In this document: piece by piece, positions 1 through 9,431 of the stretch
Numbering within the stretch: the stretch's first letter is position 1
How the letters are laid out: every line of letters starts with the position of its first letter
Assembly: GCA_001567275.1 (NCBI GenBank)
Contig: LNBX01000026.1
Location: forward strand, 331,095-395,094
Direction of reading: 5' to 3'
DNA: 64,000 nt
Source: Bacteroidetes bacterium OLB10
Lineage (GTDB): Bacteria > Bacteroidota > Bacteroidia > AKYH767-A > OLB10
Made by a program: the position numbers and the translations under genes
Notes under the pieces: generated by a model
The model's input: only the letters and a program-made list of their open reading frames with translations
What the model was told of the DNA's origin: nothing
Databases searched by the model: none

Positions 1-1152
1 ACGAGTGATGATTGTTTTTACTTCGTGAGGTGTAAGATTCTGCGCTTCGTCAATGATGAAACAGATATTACTCAAACTGCGACCACGGATATAAGCAAGT
101 GGTGTGATGTGCAGTTTTTCGTTGTCAACCATATCCGTTATTTTCTGATATTCTTTATCTGTTTCGCGATACTGACTTTGTATGTACTTAAGATTATCCC
201 ACAATGGCTCCATGTAAGGATTGATTTTCGACTTGATATCTCCCGGGAGATAACCAATATCTTTATTACTTAACGGAACAATTGGTCGTGCAAGATAAAT
301 CTGTCTGTAATTCATTTTTTGCTGCATGGCCGAAGCAAGTGCAATCAGGGTTTTTCCGGTTCCTGCCACTCCCTGCACCGTTACAAGCAAAACATTCGGA
401 TTCATCACAGCATGCATGGCAAAAGCCTGCTCGGCATTACGTGGTTTAATTCCGTAAGCTGACTCTTTCTGTATGCGTTCAACACGGTCTGTAGTTGAAT
501 TATAAAATGCCAAAGCTGATGAAGACTCTGCCTTGCTTCTTAAAATAAAATAATGATTGGCAACAGGCCTGCTTCGCACCAAATCTTTGTAATGGCAATA
601 GCCATTCTGATAAAGTGAATCAATTACTCTTTTAGGAACATTGTTCAGTTCCGTCTTTCCTGTATAAAGACCATCAATATCTTTAATCTTTCCTGTCATG
701 TAATCTTCCGCCTGTAAGCCTAATGATTTAGCTTTGAGACGGAGATTAATATCCTTTGAAACAAGCACAATGTTTTTCTCATTGGTCTCGTGCTTCAGTG
801 CAAGAGCAGCATTGATGATATTGTGGTCGGCCTTTCGTTCGCCAAATACTTTATTGGCATCAATTCCATTTCCTGTTTCATTCATCAGCACTCTGAACTT
901 TCCTTTGGTAGGTCCATTAAGAGGAATCCAGTCGCCTAGCGAAACACCCTGTGACATTCTGTCGAGCTCACGAATAAATTCGCGGGCTTCGAAATTGATA
1001 ACATCGTTTCCCTTTTTAAACCGGTCTATCTCTTCGAGTACTGTAATTGGAATAGCAACGTTGTGTTCCTTGAAATTTGCAATTGCGTTGTGATCGAAAA
1101 GGATGCAAGAGGTATCGAGTACGAATACTTTGCGTTCTTGTTTTTTTGCCAT
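1..1152 (-). CDS. PhoH-family ATPase with N-terminal PIN domain (partial, C-terminus beyond the left edge)
   Basis: Reading the minus strand from the ATG at 1152 gives 384 codons with no stop before the window edge. The N-terminus (VFVLDTSCILFDHNA) is a PIN-type nuclease domain with its first acidic residue. The second half is a PhoH P-loop ATPase with Walker A GVAGTGKT and Walker B IIDEAQN. This PIN-PhoH arrangement is the PhoH2/YlaK class, linked in other bacteria to RNA unwinding and cleavage. Family members are about 440 residues, so roughly the last 50-70 are missing here. The gene is not obviously operonic with pgm upstream, because a strong terminator (1361-1399) lies between them. Assignment to the family is firm; the cellular role is inferred from homologues. 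Confidence 0.9.
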   Translation of the reverse strand, partial: MAKKQERKVFVLDTSCILFDHNAIANFKEHNVAIPITVLEEIDRFKKGNDVINFEAREFIRELDRMSQGVSLGDWIPLNGPTKGKFRVLMNETGNGIDANKVFGERKADHNIINAALALKHETNEKNIVLVSKDINLRLKAKSLGLQAEDYMTGKIKDIDGLYTGKTELNNVPKRVIDSLYQNGYCHYKDLVRSRPVANHYFILRSKAESSSALAFYNSTTDRVERIQKESAYGIKPRNAEQAFAMHAVMNPNVLLVTVQGVAGTGKTLIALASAMQQKMNYRQIYLARPIVPLSNKDIGYLPGDIKSKINPYMEPLWDNLKYIQSQYRETDKEYQKITDMVDNEKLHITPLAYIRGRSLSNICFIIDEAQNLTPHEVKTIITR

Positions 1153-1355
1153 GCTCTCTATTTTGGTTTTACTCCTTAAAAATATGCAGGCAGTGCAGCA
1201 TCCTCACCATAGTACACTTAGTTTAATACACATTACTATGTTAATAAGGATGAAACTATGCTAAGCTTGAAAATGAGTTAGTACTTCTGTAAAAATTTTA
1301 ACCAATTCTATGTGCATAAGATTAATGAATCCATACAACATCAATAGTATAGATA

Positions 1356-1399
1356 TAAAAAAACAAGAGGCGGCAATGAAATCATTGCCGCCTCTTACT
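1356..1399 (-). terminator. Rho-independent terminator of the phosphohexomutase operon
   Basis: A 13-bp inverted repeat (arms 1365-1377 and 1384-1396, centre GAGGCGGCAAT) has a 6-nt loop and is followed on the minus strand by a T run (the A7 at 1357-1363 on the plus strand). It sits about 20 bp after the stop of the phosphohexomutase gene and so ends the minus-strand operon coming from 7055. The remaining bases between 1153 and 1355 hold nothing recognisable. Confidence 0.85.
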
Positions 1400-1415
1400 T
1401 AAATATGTCAAACGA

Positions 1416-2834
1416 TTAACTCTTCAGCAGTGTATTTTCACATGCTTTCAGAATATCAAAAGCTTTCTCTCTGCTGCTCGACTCGGCATAAGTTCGCAAC
1501 ACAGGCTCTGTGCCGCTGGCACGAATCATCAACCATTCCTTATTGGTGTCATCAAAATAATATTTAAATCCATCCAGGTCTTCAATACGCTTTACTTTGT
1601 AATCGCCAAACTGAGTGTATTTATTTCCGAGACAATTCTGCAAAATTTTTTGTTTCACTTCTTCTTTGATATGCAGGTCGCTTCGTTCAAATGAAAACTT
1701 GCCTGTAATCTCATACACCTCCTGAATCAATTCATTGAGTGACTTTCCTGATTTTGCCATAAACTCCCACAACACAAGTCCCATCCATATACCATCTCGC
1801 TCAGGAATATGTCCTTTAATGGCAATACCTCCTGACTCTTCACCTCCAAGCAGCACATCTTCTTTTATCATTATTTCGCAGATGTATTTGAAGCCGATTT
1901 TTACAACATCAAGATCCAAACCATAATGCTTGCAAAGTGTCTGCACTTTTGGTGTTGTTGAGAATGCAGTACATACTTTTCCCTTCATTCCTTTATATTT
2001 ATAGAGATAATGAATGAGTAACAAAATAATGTGATGTGAGTCCACAAAATTTCCTTTGTCATCATACAATCCAATTCTGTCAGCATCACCATCAGTCACC
2101 AGTCCACAGTCAATATCGCCACGTGACTTAATTAACTTTGAAAACTCCTGCAGATTCTTATCAATCGGTTCGGGTGCCTGACCCATAAAACCGGGGTTGT
2201 GCTCGCAATGCAGCATGATAATTTCAGGGAAAAGTTTTTTCATCACATTCTGTCCTGCGCCATACATGGCATCATAAGCCCACTTGCGTCCGCAGTTTTT
2301 TATTGCCTGCAAATCGAAGTTTGCTTTTACATGATCAATATACATCGTTTCAAGATCAACGATTGAAAGCATTCCACTTGCCTTAAAATCCTCTAATGAG
2401 AGATTATTTACATCTATTGTTGACCGGTCTTTGATGATGGCTTCAATTTCCGCTACTTGTGCAGGCAACAGCGGACCGCCATAGGAGCCTTTCAGTTTAA
2501 ATCCATTATAACTTGGAGGATTATGGCTTGCAGTGATGATGATTCCGATATCTGCCTTCTCGCGCAGCGTTCCCAGCGATACCATGGGGGTTGAAACAAA
2601 TCCCTCTGCAAGTTTCACTTTTACGCCTTTGCTGCACATTACTTTTGCAGTAGTTTCAGCAAAAAGATTTCCTGCAAACCTACAGTCATTTCCAATTACC
2701 ACACTTGCATTTTTGTTTTTTGAAAGTAACCAGTCTGCTGAAGCTTCTGCTACTCTTGCAACATTTTCAACAGTAAAATCCTGAGCAATGATTGCTCGCC
2801 ATCCATCCGTACCAAATTTAATTTTAATAGCCAT
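1416..2834 (-). CDS. Phosphoglucomutase/phosphomannomutase (alpha-D-phosphohexomutase family)
   Basis: The 472-residue product carries all four active-site loops of the alpha-D-phosphohexomutases: the phosphoserine loop TASHNPPSYNG, the Mg-binding loop DGDADRIG, the sugar-binding loop GGEESGG and the phosphate-binding loop RASGTEPVLRTYAES. The enzyme interconverts hexose 1- and 6-phosphates through a phosphoserine intermediate and feeds cell-envelope sugar nucleotides. The sequence alone does not separate glucose from mannose specificity; the GEESGG loop is common to both. It is the last gene of a four-gene minus-strand run (18-bp gap to the gene upstream) that includes mltG, which fits an envelope role. 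Length is normal for the family. Confidence 0.93.
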   Translation of the reverse strand: MAIKIKFGTDGWRAIIAQDFTVENVARVAEASADWLLSKNKNASVVIGNDCRFAGNLFAETTAKVMCSKGVKVKLAEGFVSTPMVSLGTLREKADIGIIITASHNPPSYNGFKLKGSYGGPLLPAQVAEIEAIIKDRSTIDVNNLSLEDFKASGMLSIVDLETMYIDHVKANFDLQAIKNCGRKWAYDAMYGAGQNVMKKLFPEIIMLHCEHNPGFMGQAPEPIDKNLQEFSKLIKSRGDIDCGLVTDGDADRIGLYDDKGNFVDSHHIILLLIHYLYKYKGMKGKVCTAFSTTPKVQTLCKHYGLDLDVVKIGFKYICEIMIKEDVLLGGEESGGIAIKGHIPERDGIWMGLVLWEFMAKSGKSLNELIQEVYEITGKFSFERSDLHIKEEVKQKILQNCLGNKYTQFGDYKVKRIEDLDGFKYYFDDTNKEWLMIRASGTEPVLRTYAESSSREKAFDILKACENTLLKS

Positions 2835-2852
2835 AATTTTATTTAAAAAAGT

Positions 2853-3959
2853 TTAATAATATTTTACATACTCCGTTATCTGACTCCATTTATACGTTTG
2901 CAATGCCTTTTGATAAGTATATGCATCACGCAAAGGAATTATTTGCGAGTTGATTTGAGTTATCAGATAATTAAATTTTTTATCTAATAACATCAGCACA
3001 AATTTTTGTCCTTCCTGTTCAATATCCATCAACGTAAGCTCACTAATGGTTAATTTATTCAATGCACTGTCATTAACAAAAAATTGCACTGTGCGGGGTT
3101 CATAGTGAATTTGACCATCACTCTTCTTCCACATCTCCGTAACTTCTATTGCTGTTACATACAATTTCTGTTTTTCACTGACGAAATTCTGGAGTTTATC
3201 TCCACCCAGATTATAAAACTCTTCTTTGTTTTTCGATAAATAATCCTCAACCATACCTATCAGTCTTGCTGAATTTGCAGTGTATAAAGTGTCATCGGTA
3301 GGTTTTGTGTCCACACGATAAACAATCAGTTTTGCTTCTTCATCGCCCATTGCAGATGCAGGGCTGCTGAACTTTCGTCTTCCTTTAAACGAATGAATAA
3401 CTGACTGCGATTCTGATACACTTTGCACAACTTTATAATTAAACTGCACAAGATTAAATGCAAACTTTTTTGATTCAAGATAATACCCGACTGTTTCTCC
3501 ATAATTCCCGTTGGCATTCATTGCCATTTCAGTTTTATTAAGATAAGGAGAAAGTTCGCTGAAGTCAACATAACCATAAGCTACTTCCTGCCCTCTGCTG
3601 TCTTTATTTGAAAAAGTAATTCCAATGGTTTTGGTTTGCACATCTTTTTTCGTCAGAGTCCATTTCTCGTAAATAAATATCACTTCCTGATTTTTAAAAC
3701 TTGTGGATGACGAGCGTTCAATTTCCTGAAGTGACGAAGCTGTTATCTGAATATCTTTAGAAGGTGAATCCCATAACTTAACTTTATCATTAAGGATTAA
3801 ATCGTATGTTACAGAAGATAGTTGCTGAACAATATTATAACCAAGAGTATCGGGTTGTTCACTGCTGCTTACCCTCAGCAATGCCGGCACTTCCTCGGCA
3901 ACAGAAAAGGTGCGGGTTAATAAAATGAAACTTATTATCAATAGTGGTCTGAAGGTCAT
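2853..3959 (-). CDS. Secreted protein of unknown function in the mltG operon
   Basis: The 368-residue product begins with a clear Sec signal (MTFRPLLIISFILLTRTFSVA) and has no later membrane segment, so it is probably periplasmic or outer-membrane associated. I do not recognise a domain. The body is mixed alpha/beta, with stretches such as VIFIYEKWTLTKKDVQTKT and VAYGYVDFSELSPYL, and it ends in an aromatic-rich KYY. There is a vague resemblance in size and general layout to GldN-like proteins but no shared motif, so I do not assign it. It lies 38 bp after mltG and 18 bp before the phosphohexomutase, which suggests a shared transcript and an envelope-related job. It is a real gene by length, signal peptide and operon position. 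Confidence 0.75.
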   Translation of the reverse strand: MTFRPLLIISFILLTRTFSVAEEVPALLRVSSSEQPDTLGYNIVQQLSSVTYDLILNDKVKLWDSPSKDIQITASSLQEIERSSSTSFKNQEVIFIYEKWTLTKKDVQTKTIGITFSNKDSRGQEVAYGYVDFSELSPYLNKTEMAMNANGNYGETVGYYLESKKFAFNLVQFNYKVVQSVSESQSVIHSFKGRRKFSSPASAMGDEEAKLIVYRVDTKPTDDTLYTANSARLIGMVEDYLSKNKEEFYNLGGDKLQNFVSEKQKLYVTAIEVTEMWKKSDGQIHYEPRTVQFFVNDSALNKLTISELTLMDIEQEGQKFVLMLLDKKFNYLITQINSQIIPLRDAYTYQKALQTYKWSQITEYVKYY

Positions 3960-3997
3960 ATCAAAATCTTACGGTAAAAATAAGGTTTTACGGTTAA

Positions 3998-5026
3998 TCA
4001 TCGTCTGATGTTACGTCTGTTAAGTTCAGCCTGATAACGCCTTGCATTCAGCATATGTGTTTTTAAATCTGATGCAAAGGAATGATATCCGCTTAAATCT
4101 TCACGTGCACAAAAATACATGTAATCGTGTGAAGAAAAATTTAAAACAGCTTCGAGACTTGAAATTTCGGGCAAGCAGATGGGGCCCGGAGGCAATCCAA
4201 AATATTTGTAGGTGTTATAAGGCGAGTCAATTTCTTTATACTCATTCAACACCCTCTTTATACTGAAATCATTCATGGCATAAATAAGTGTAGGATCCGC
4301 TTCCAGTTTCCAGTTTTTTCTGAGACGATTCATATACACTCCTGCAATGGTACTTTTCTCGCTGTTGCGACTGGTTTCAGATTGAACTATGGATGCCAGC
4401 ACACTCACCTGTATTGGCGTAAGGCCTTCATCTTTTGCCTTATGTAACCTGGTTTTATTCCAAAAACTCTCGTACTCAGTATCCATTTTTTTAAAAAATT
4501 TTTCTGCCGACATATTCCAATACACTTCATACGTATTCGGAATAAACATGCATAAAATATTCTCTGTATTAAATCCTAAAGGTGAGAGCACAGCACTGTC
4601 ATTTAACAGTTGAAGTAATTGCAAACTGTCCACTTCCAACTGTCTGCTTATTTTTCCTGCAAGGTCAGATTTTGTTCTGATGTTATTAAATATAAGTTTT
4701 ACCGGCACCTGCTTACCCGACCGCAACAACTGAACCAGTTCGCGGTTATTCATTCCGTCTCTGAGCTGATACTTCCCCGGTTTTACCTTCTCAGGGTATC
4801 CCATTCTTTCAGCAACCCATTGAAACGATGCTACATTTTGCAACATCCCTGAAGCTTGCAAACTATCTACAACCTGACTGAATGTACTGCCTGTTGGCAG
4901 ATATACAAATTCATTCTCTTTGGTAACACTTACGTTGGGTGCCAATATCTGTCTGTATAAGTAATAGACTACTCCTGCACCTGCAAGAATTAAAATAAAA
5001 AATATGGTCAATAATATTTTCTTCAC
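3998..5026 (-). CDS. mltG: Endolytic murein transglycosylase MltG (YceG-like)
   Basis: The 342-residue product has an N-terminal membrane anchor (residues 1-24), a LysM-like region and the YceG catalytic domain. Hallmarks are SIVQSETSR, whose Glu217 is the expected catalytic acid, then AGVYMNRLRKNWKLEADPT and the C-terminal YNTYKYFGLPPGPI. MltG cleaves nascent glycan strands in the inner-membrane leaflet and sets glycan chain length. The gene starts 7 bp after the cytochrome gene stops, so the two are probably co-transcribed. Length and motif order are typical, and nothing is missing. Confidence 0.95.
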   Translation of the reverse strand: MKKILLTIFFILILAGAGVVYYLYRQILAPNVSVTKENEFVYLPTGSTFSQVVDSLQASGMLQNVASFQWVAERMGYPEKVKPGKYQLRDGMNNRELVQLLRSGKQVPVKLIFNNIRTKSDLAGKISRQLEVDSLQLLQLLNDSAVLSPLGFNTENILCMFIPNTYEVYWNMSAEKFFKKMDTEYESFWNKTRLHKAKDEGLTPIQVSVLASIVQSETSRNSEKSTIAGVYMNRLRKNWKLEADPTLIYAMNDFSIKRVLNEYKEIDSPYNTYKYFGLPPGPICLPEISSLEAVLNFSSHDYMYFCAREDLSGYHSFASDLKTHMLNARRYQAELNRRNIRR

Positions 5027-5033
5027 TCTTCTA

Positions 5034-7055
5034 TTATTTCAGTTGTTGTATGAGTTGTTTTGCCTGTTGATTGGTTGCATCAAGTTTAACAACTTTTTGC
5101 AAAACGTCAACAGCCTCCTTTTTCTTGTTTTGATAAATAAATAATCCCGCCATATTCATAAGTGCGGGTTGGTAATCCGGATCAAGTTGCAATGCTTTTT
5201 CGTACATGTTGACAGCAGTTTTATCATCATGAAATACTGACAAATAAATATATCCTAAATTGGTAAGGGCAGATACATGACGTGGATATTCTTTCAGAAT
5301 TTTTTCAAAATAATACTTGGCTTCTTTAATTTTCCCTGTAGTGCTGAGTGCAACAGCGTATTTATTTAATATATCCAAATGAAAAGGTGCCAGTTGTGCA
5401 GCATGCTGATAAAATTTCAATGCTTCGTCCCATTGATTCAACCCCTGCAAGGCAGCTCCTGCACGGTAACACGTCCATGCATCATCATTGGAATAACTTT
5501 GTTTGTTGAAGCGCTCAGTTAAATCAGGATTTTCTTTGATCAACTCTGATATTTTATTGTATTCATTCTTCAAAAACCACACCTGTATCAGTTCTGCAGC
5601 ATATTCAGAACGCTGTTGCCTTGTTGCATGTGGTATGTAATTCAATGCCGAATCGAGCACTGACTTGTCATAATCGAATTTTTCGAAATATTGTATAAAC
5701 GCTCTTCCTTTTGTTAATGCATCAACTGAAGGATTGTTGATACATGCTATCCCCTTAAACACTTTTTCGCTTTGCTTAAGTTCGAGTTGCGGAATACTTA
5801 TTTTATGATCATGAACACTCACGTGAGGAATATCCGTAGTACCTGAAAAAGGCATGTGGCAACTCACGCAGTTATCTCCTGACTTTTGCCGCACTTCAGT
5901 TTTCTCGGTGCACAATGTATTTGGTGTATGGTGACAGTTACTGCAAACTTTATTGAAATGTTCATCGTTTGTAAACCTTACACTTACATGCGGATTGTGA
6001 CAGGTGACACATGTTAATCCTTTACTGTAGGGTTTTAACAGTTTATCAAATCCTTTTTGTTGTTCAATCTGTCTGGAAGTTTCAATAAAGCAGCGGCTTT
6101 GTTTCAAACGCTCTACATGCGATGCCATAATATGTTCGCTGCTGCGACCTTCATACACAGGTGTAAACACATTCATCACATCACTGAGTTTCATTCCCGG
6201 TTTAAAATCATAAAATGATTTTCCTTTGTTCAACACAGCATTTCCCTGCAGATGACAACGCTGACAAACATCCAGCTGAAGGTTGATAGAAAGTTTTGCA
6301 GGATTTACAATGGAATAATCTATTGCGATAGCAGTATCCACCAACAATCCTGTCATTTTCTGCTGCACATGATATTCTCCCGGGCCATGGCAGCGCTCAC
6401 AACCGATACCGGTCTCCACTTTGTTGAACTTATTCTCAGACCCCAAAACAAAATCAGGATAACTGTTGTGGCACGACATACATTCCAGTCCGATAATTCT
6501 GCTGAACCTGGTATTATGTCCGTCTTCAAAACCTGGAGGCAGATGCCATTCTCCTTTTTGGACATAAAAAGTTGCAGGTGCCTGATTCAAATAACCATTG
6601 GTGCTGATAATATGCGAATTGGTATGCTGCCCGGAACCAATAATGTAATTGATGGTTACATCCTGACGGTAAATTGTATCTTTCCCATGCAAACGATATT
6701 CAAGCAAATGCAATGAATCGCCTTGCCAGTAAGGATGATAATAAAAATTTCTGTACTTATCGTAAATAACAGCATGCGTAAAGTTGGCCGATGACTTATT
6801 ATGGGAGGCCACATCAAACGACATACCCATACCGGTATGCATAAACGATTCATAAATATCGGCATGGCAACTCCTGCAGGTTTCTTTGCCAACATATTTC
6901 ACTGTATCATTCAGGCCGGCATAGGTGCTTAACAGCGGTAAGGCAGGTTTTTTTTCAGTTGTACAGTAGTTCAGTCCGAGTACTGCAGTCATTACCATAC
7001 CCAAGACCATCAGTTTTTGCTTCGACTTTCGAAACCATCTGTTAACACTGTTCAT
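5034..7055 (-). CDS. Seven-heme cytochrome c with C-terminal TPR repeats
   Basis: The 673-residue product contains seven CxxCH heme-attachment motifs (Cys at about residues 60, 192, 219, 264, 349, 371 and 396). The spread resembles the cytochrome c554 / multiheme family. Residues about 530-673 form at least three TPR units (for example WDEALKFYQHAAQLAPFH). The N-terminus is hydrophobic and ends near GLNYC, so it is either a signal anchor or an imperfect lipobox; both place the hemes outside the cytoplasm. It probably transfers electrons in a periplasmic or outer-membrane complex, with the TPRs docking a partner. No redox partner gene is adjacent; the downstream neighbours are mltG and a phosphohexomutase. 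The substrate cannot be told from sequence. Confidence 0.9.
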   Translation of the reverse strand: MNSVNRWFRKSKQKLMVLGMVMTAVLGLNYCTTEKKPALPLLSTYAGLNDTVKYVGKETCRSCHADIYESFMHTGMGMSFDVASHNKSSANFTHAVIYDKYRNFYYHPYWQGDSLHLLEYRLHGKDTIYRQDVTINYIIGSGQHTNSHIISTNGYLNQAPATFYVQKGEWHLPPGFEDGHNTRFSRIIGLECMSCHNSYPDFVLGSENKFNKVETGIGCERCHGPGEYHVQQKMTGLLVDTAIAIDYSIVNPAKLSINLQLDVCQRCHLQGNAVLNKGKSFYDFKPGMKLSDVMNVFTPVYEGRSSEHIMASHVERLKQSRCFIETSRQIEQQKGFDKLLKPYSKGLTCVTCHNPHVSVRFTNDEHFNKVCSNCHHTPNTLCTEKTEVRQKSGDNCVSCHMPFSGTTDIPHVSVHDHKISIPQLELKQSEKVFKGIACINNPSVDALTKGRAFIQYFEKFDYDKSVLDSALNYIPHATRQQRSEYAAELIQVWFLKNEYNKISELIKENPDLTERFNKQSYSNDDAWTCYRAGAALQGLNQWDEALKFYQHAAQLAPFHLDILNKYAVALSTTGKIKEAKYYFEKILKEYPRHVSALTNLGYIYLSVFHDDKTAVNMYEKALQLDPDYQPALMNMAGLFIYQNKKKEAVDVLQKVVKLDATNQQAKQLIQQLK

Positions 7056-7201
7056 ACAGGCAGCTAAATTCTCCTAAACTGTGCACATTTCAAAATAGCC
7101 TTTTTATAAATGATTTATTAAACATATAACCCTTTAATTTCATCCTTAATTTTTTTTTGTAAAACCGCAAGGTAAACATCATTTCAAGAGCCTAAAAAAC
7201 C

Positions 7202-7209
7202 TATTTTTG
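7202..7209 (+). promoter_or_regulatory. Candidate -7 element (TAnnTTTG) just before lepA
   Basis: The octamer TATTTTTG matches the Bacteroidota -7 consensus and ends 7 bp before the lepA ATG. Transcription would start at or next to the start codon, giving a leaderless or nearly leaderless mRNA. No -33 TTG at the normal 19-21 bp spacing is visible, so the call rests on the -7 box and its recurrence before mrp and the MORN gene. Confidence 0.45.
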
Positions 7210-7216
7210 CAGCCCA

Positions 7217-9004
7217 ATGGAAAATATCAGAAATTTTTGCATCATAGCCCATATTGATCATGGCAAAAGTACACTTGCCGATCGCCTTTTGGAATATACC
7301 AATACACTGACCAAGCAGCAAATGCAGGCTCAGGTGCTTGACGATATGGACCTTGAGCGCGAAAGAGGTATTACCATTAAGAGTCATGCCATTCAGATGG
7401 ATTATACGCTTGATGGGAAAAAGTACGTCTTAAATCTGATAGACACTCCCGGCCACGTTGATTTTTCGTATGAAGTATCACGAAGTATTGCTGCATGTGA
7501 AGGTGCTTTGTTGATTGTGGACGCTGCGCAGGGAATCCAGGCGCAGACCATCAGTAACCTGTACCTTGCACTGGAACACGACCTCACCATCATTCCTGTC
7601 CTCAATAAAATTGACCTGCCGAGTGCAGAACCTGAACTGGTGAAAGACCAGATTGTGGATTTATTGGGATGCAAGCGTGAAGAAATTATGGCAGCCAGTG
7701 GAAAAACAGGAATGGGAGTACATGAAATACTGCAGGAAATAGTTCACCGTATTCCCGCACCTAAGGGCAATCCAAAAGCACCTTTGAAAGCACTCATATT
7801 CGACTCGGTGTTCAACTCCTTCAGAGGTATCATTGCCTATTTTAAAGTGATTGAAGGTGAAATCAAGAATGGTGAGAATGTTAAGTTTGTTGCCACTGAC
7901 AACGAATATATCGCTGAAGAAATAGGCATTCTCAAACTCGAAAAATTACCACAGAAAACAATTGGTACAGGTAATGTAGGATATATTATCACCGGAATAA
8001 AAAATGCCAAAGAAGTAAAAGTTGGTGATACCATAACCACGGTTGAAAATCCATGTGATGAAGCAATTGCAGGTTTTGAAGATGTGAAACCAATGGTATT
8101 TGCCGGAATTTATCCTGTAGATACTGAAGACTATGAAGAGCTTCGTTCGTCCATGGAAAAACTTCAGCTCAACGATGCTTCACTGGTGTTTGAACCTGAA
8201 TCGTCTGCTGCACTTGGCTTTGGTTTCCGTTGCGGATTTCTGGGTATGTTGCACATGGAAATTATTCAGGAACGACTGGAACGTGAGTTCAACATGACGG
8301 TAATTACTACCGTTCCCAACGTGTCGTATAAAGCTTATCTGACCAATGGCGATCAGTATGAAATTCATAACCCCAGTGATTTCCCTGACCCAAGCAAGTT
8401 GGACCGTATAGAAGAGCCTTACATCAAAGCTCAGATTATCACCAAGGCAGAATTTATTGGAGCTATCATGACACTCTGCATCAACAAACGTGGTGTGATC
8501 ACAGGGCAGAATTATCTTACTACCGACCGTGTGGAGCTGATGTTTGAAATGCCTCTTGCCGAAATTGTATTTGATTTTTACGACAAACTTAAGTCTGTTT
8601 CAAAAGGATATGCTTCTTTCGATTATCATCCTATCGGATATCAGACCAGCGACCTTGTAAAACTTGATATCAGGCTGAATGGTGAACCTGTTGATGCACT
8701 CTCTGCACTTATTCACCGCGACCATTCCTATACATTTGGTAAAAAGATTTGTGAGAAATTAAAAGAACTCATCACACGTCAGCAATTCGAAATTATTATA
8801 CAGGCAAGTATAGGAGCTAAAATTATTGCCCGCGAAACTGTAAAAGCCATCAGAAAAGACGTAACTGCCAAATGTTATGGTGGTGATATTTCACGTAAGC
8901 GCAAACTTTTGGAAAAGCAGAAAGAAGGTAAGAAACGTATGCGTCAGGTTGGTAGTGTTGAAATTCCACAACAGGCATTTCTTGCAGTGCTTAAGTTGGA
9001 TTAA
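7217..9004 (+). CDS. lepA: Elongation factor 4 (LepA), ribosomal back-translocase GTPase
   Basis: The 595-residue GTPase starts [19 protein letters not shown] with the G1 loop at residues 11-19, followed by the switch region [16 protein letters not shown] (G3) and [10 protein letters not shown] (G4). The LepA-specific C-terminal domain is present with [13 protein letters not shown] and the lysine/arginine-rich [15 protein letters not shown]. LepA binds stalled or mistranslocated ribosomes and acts in initiation and ribosome biogenesis. Length equals the family norm. The gene is divergent from the cytochrome operon and convergent with merR. The start is set by conservation of the first residues and by a TAnnTTTG box directly upstream. 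Confidence 0.98.
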   Translation: MENIRNFCIIAHIDHGKSTLADRLLEYTNTLTKQQMQAQVLDDMDLERERGITIKSHAIQMDYTLDGKKYVLNLIDTPGHVDFSYEVSRSIAACEGALLIVDAAQGIQAQTISNLYLALEHDLTIIPVLNKIDLPSAEPELVKDQIVDLLGCKREEIMAASGKTGMGVHEILQEIVHRIPAPKGNPKAPLKALIFDSVFNSFRGIIAYFKVIEGEIKNGENVKFVATDNEYIAEEIGILKLEKLPQKTIGTGNVGYIITGIKNAKEVKVGDTITTVENPCDEAIAGFEDVKPMVFAGIYPVDTEDYEELRSSMEKLQLNDASLVFEPESSAALGFGFRCGFLGMLHMEIIQERLEREFNMTVITTVPNVSYKAYLTNGDQYEIHNPSDFPDPSKLDRIEEPYIKAQIITKAEFIGAIMTLCINKRGVITGQNYLTTDRVELMFEMPLAEIVFDFYDKLKSVSKGYASFDYHPIGYQTSDLVKLDIRLNGEPVDALSALIHRDHSYTFGKKICEKLKELITRQQFEIIIQASIGAKIIARETVKAIRKDVTAKCYGGDISRKRKLLEKQKEGKKRMRQVGSVEIPQQAFLAVLKLD

Positions 9005-9044
9005 AAAACTTTCGTACTTAGTTTGTTATCAACAAAAATTATTT

Positions 9045-9401
9045 TTAAATTTTATTTTTTATCTCCTGCAAAAATTGTTTCAGGTTTTGCAACGATTCTT
9101 TAATCTTAACGGATGGATTGGTTTCTTCAGTTACCACATTACCTGACTTACGCTGCTCTTTCAAATATTGTTTGGCACCATTCAGAGTAAATCCTTTTTC
9201 CTTCACCAGCTCATAAATAATGCGGAAGGAATCAATATCCTTTTGGGTGTAATGTCTGTCGCCCTTGGTATTTTTCTTAGGACTCAAAATTGTAAACTCT
9301 TTTTCCCAAAAACGCAACAGTGAAGCATTCACCTGAAACATGGCCGCCACTTCGCCTATGCTGTAATAGAGTTTCTCGATATGCAAATCGTCATCCTGCA
9401 T
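9045..9401 (-). CDS. MerR-family transcriptional regulator
   Basis: The 118-residue product is a MerR winged-helix DNA-binding domain: YSIGEVAAMFQVNASLLRFW (helix-turn-helix), then GDRHYTQKDIDSFRIIYELV (wing and second helix pair) and a short helix to the C-terminus. It has no effector-binding domain and no conserved cysteines of the metal-sensing class. It lies 30 bp downstream of the M23 peptidase on the same strand and is probably co-transcribed with it. Single-domain MerR proteins next to an M23 peptidase are common in Bacteroidota, but I know of no defined target. Confidence 0.9.
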   Translation of the reverse strand: MQDDDLHIEKLYYSIGEVAAMFQVNASLLRFWEKEFTILSPKKNTKGDRHYTQKDIDSFRIIYELVKEKGFTLNGAKQYLKEQRKSGNVVTEETNPSVKIKESLQNLKQFLQEIKNKI

Positions 9402-9431
9402 AATTTACGATTTTCAGAGTTCTGTACAAAT

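Noticed and set aside
734..1093. Plus-strand open frame of 119 codons
   Set aside because: It is antisense to the PhoH/PIN gene, whose motifs are all conserved on the minus strand.
2853..3959. Assignment as a second GldN-like protein
   Set aside because: Size and export signal are similar, but none of the GldN motifs (WAKRVWEVID, DDEFTTPMT) can be found.
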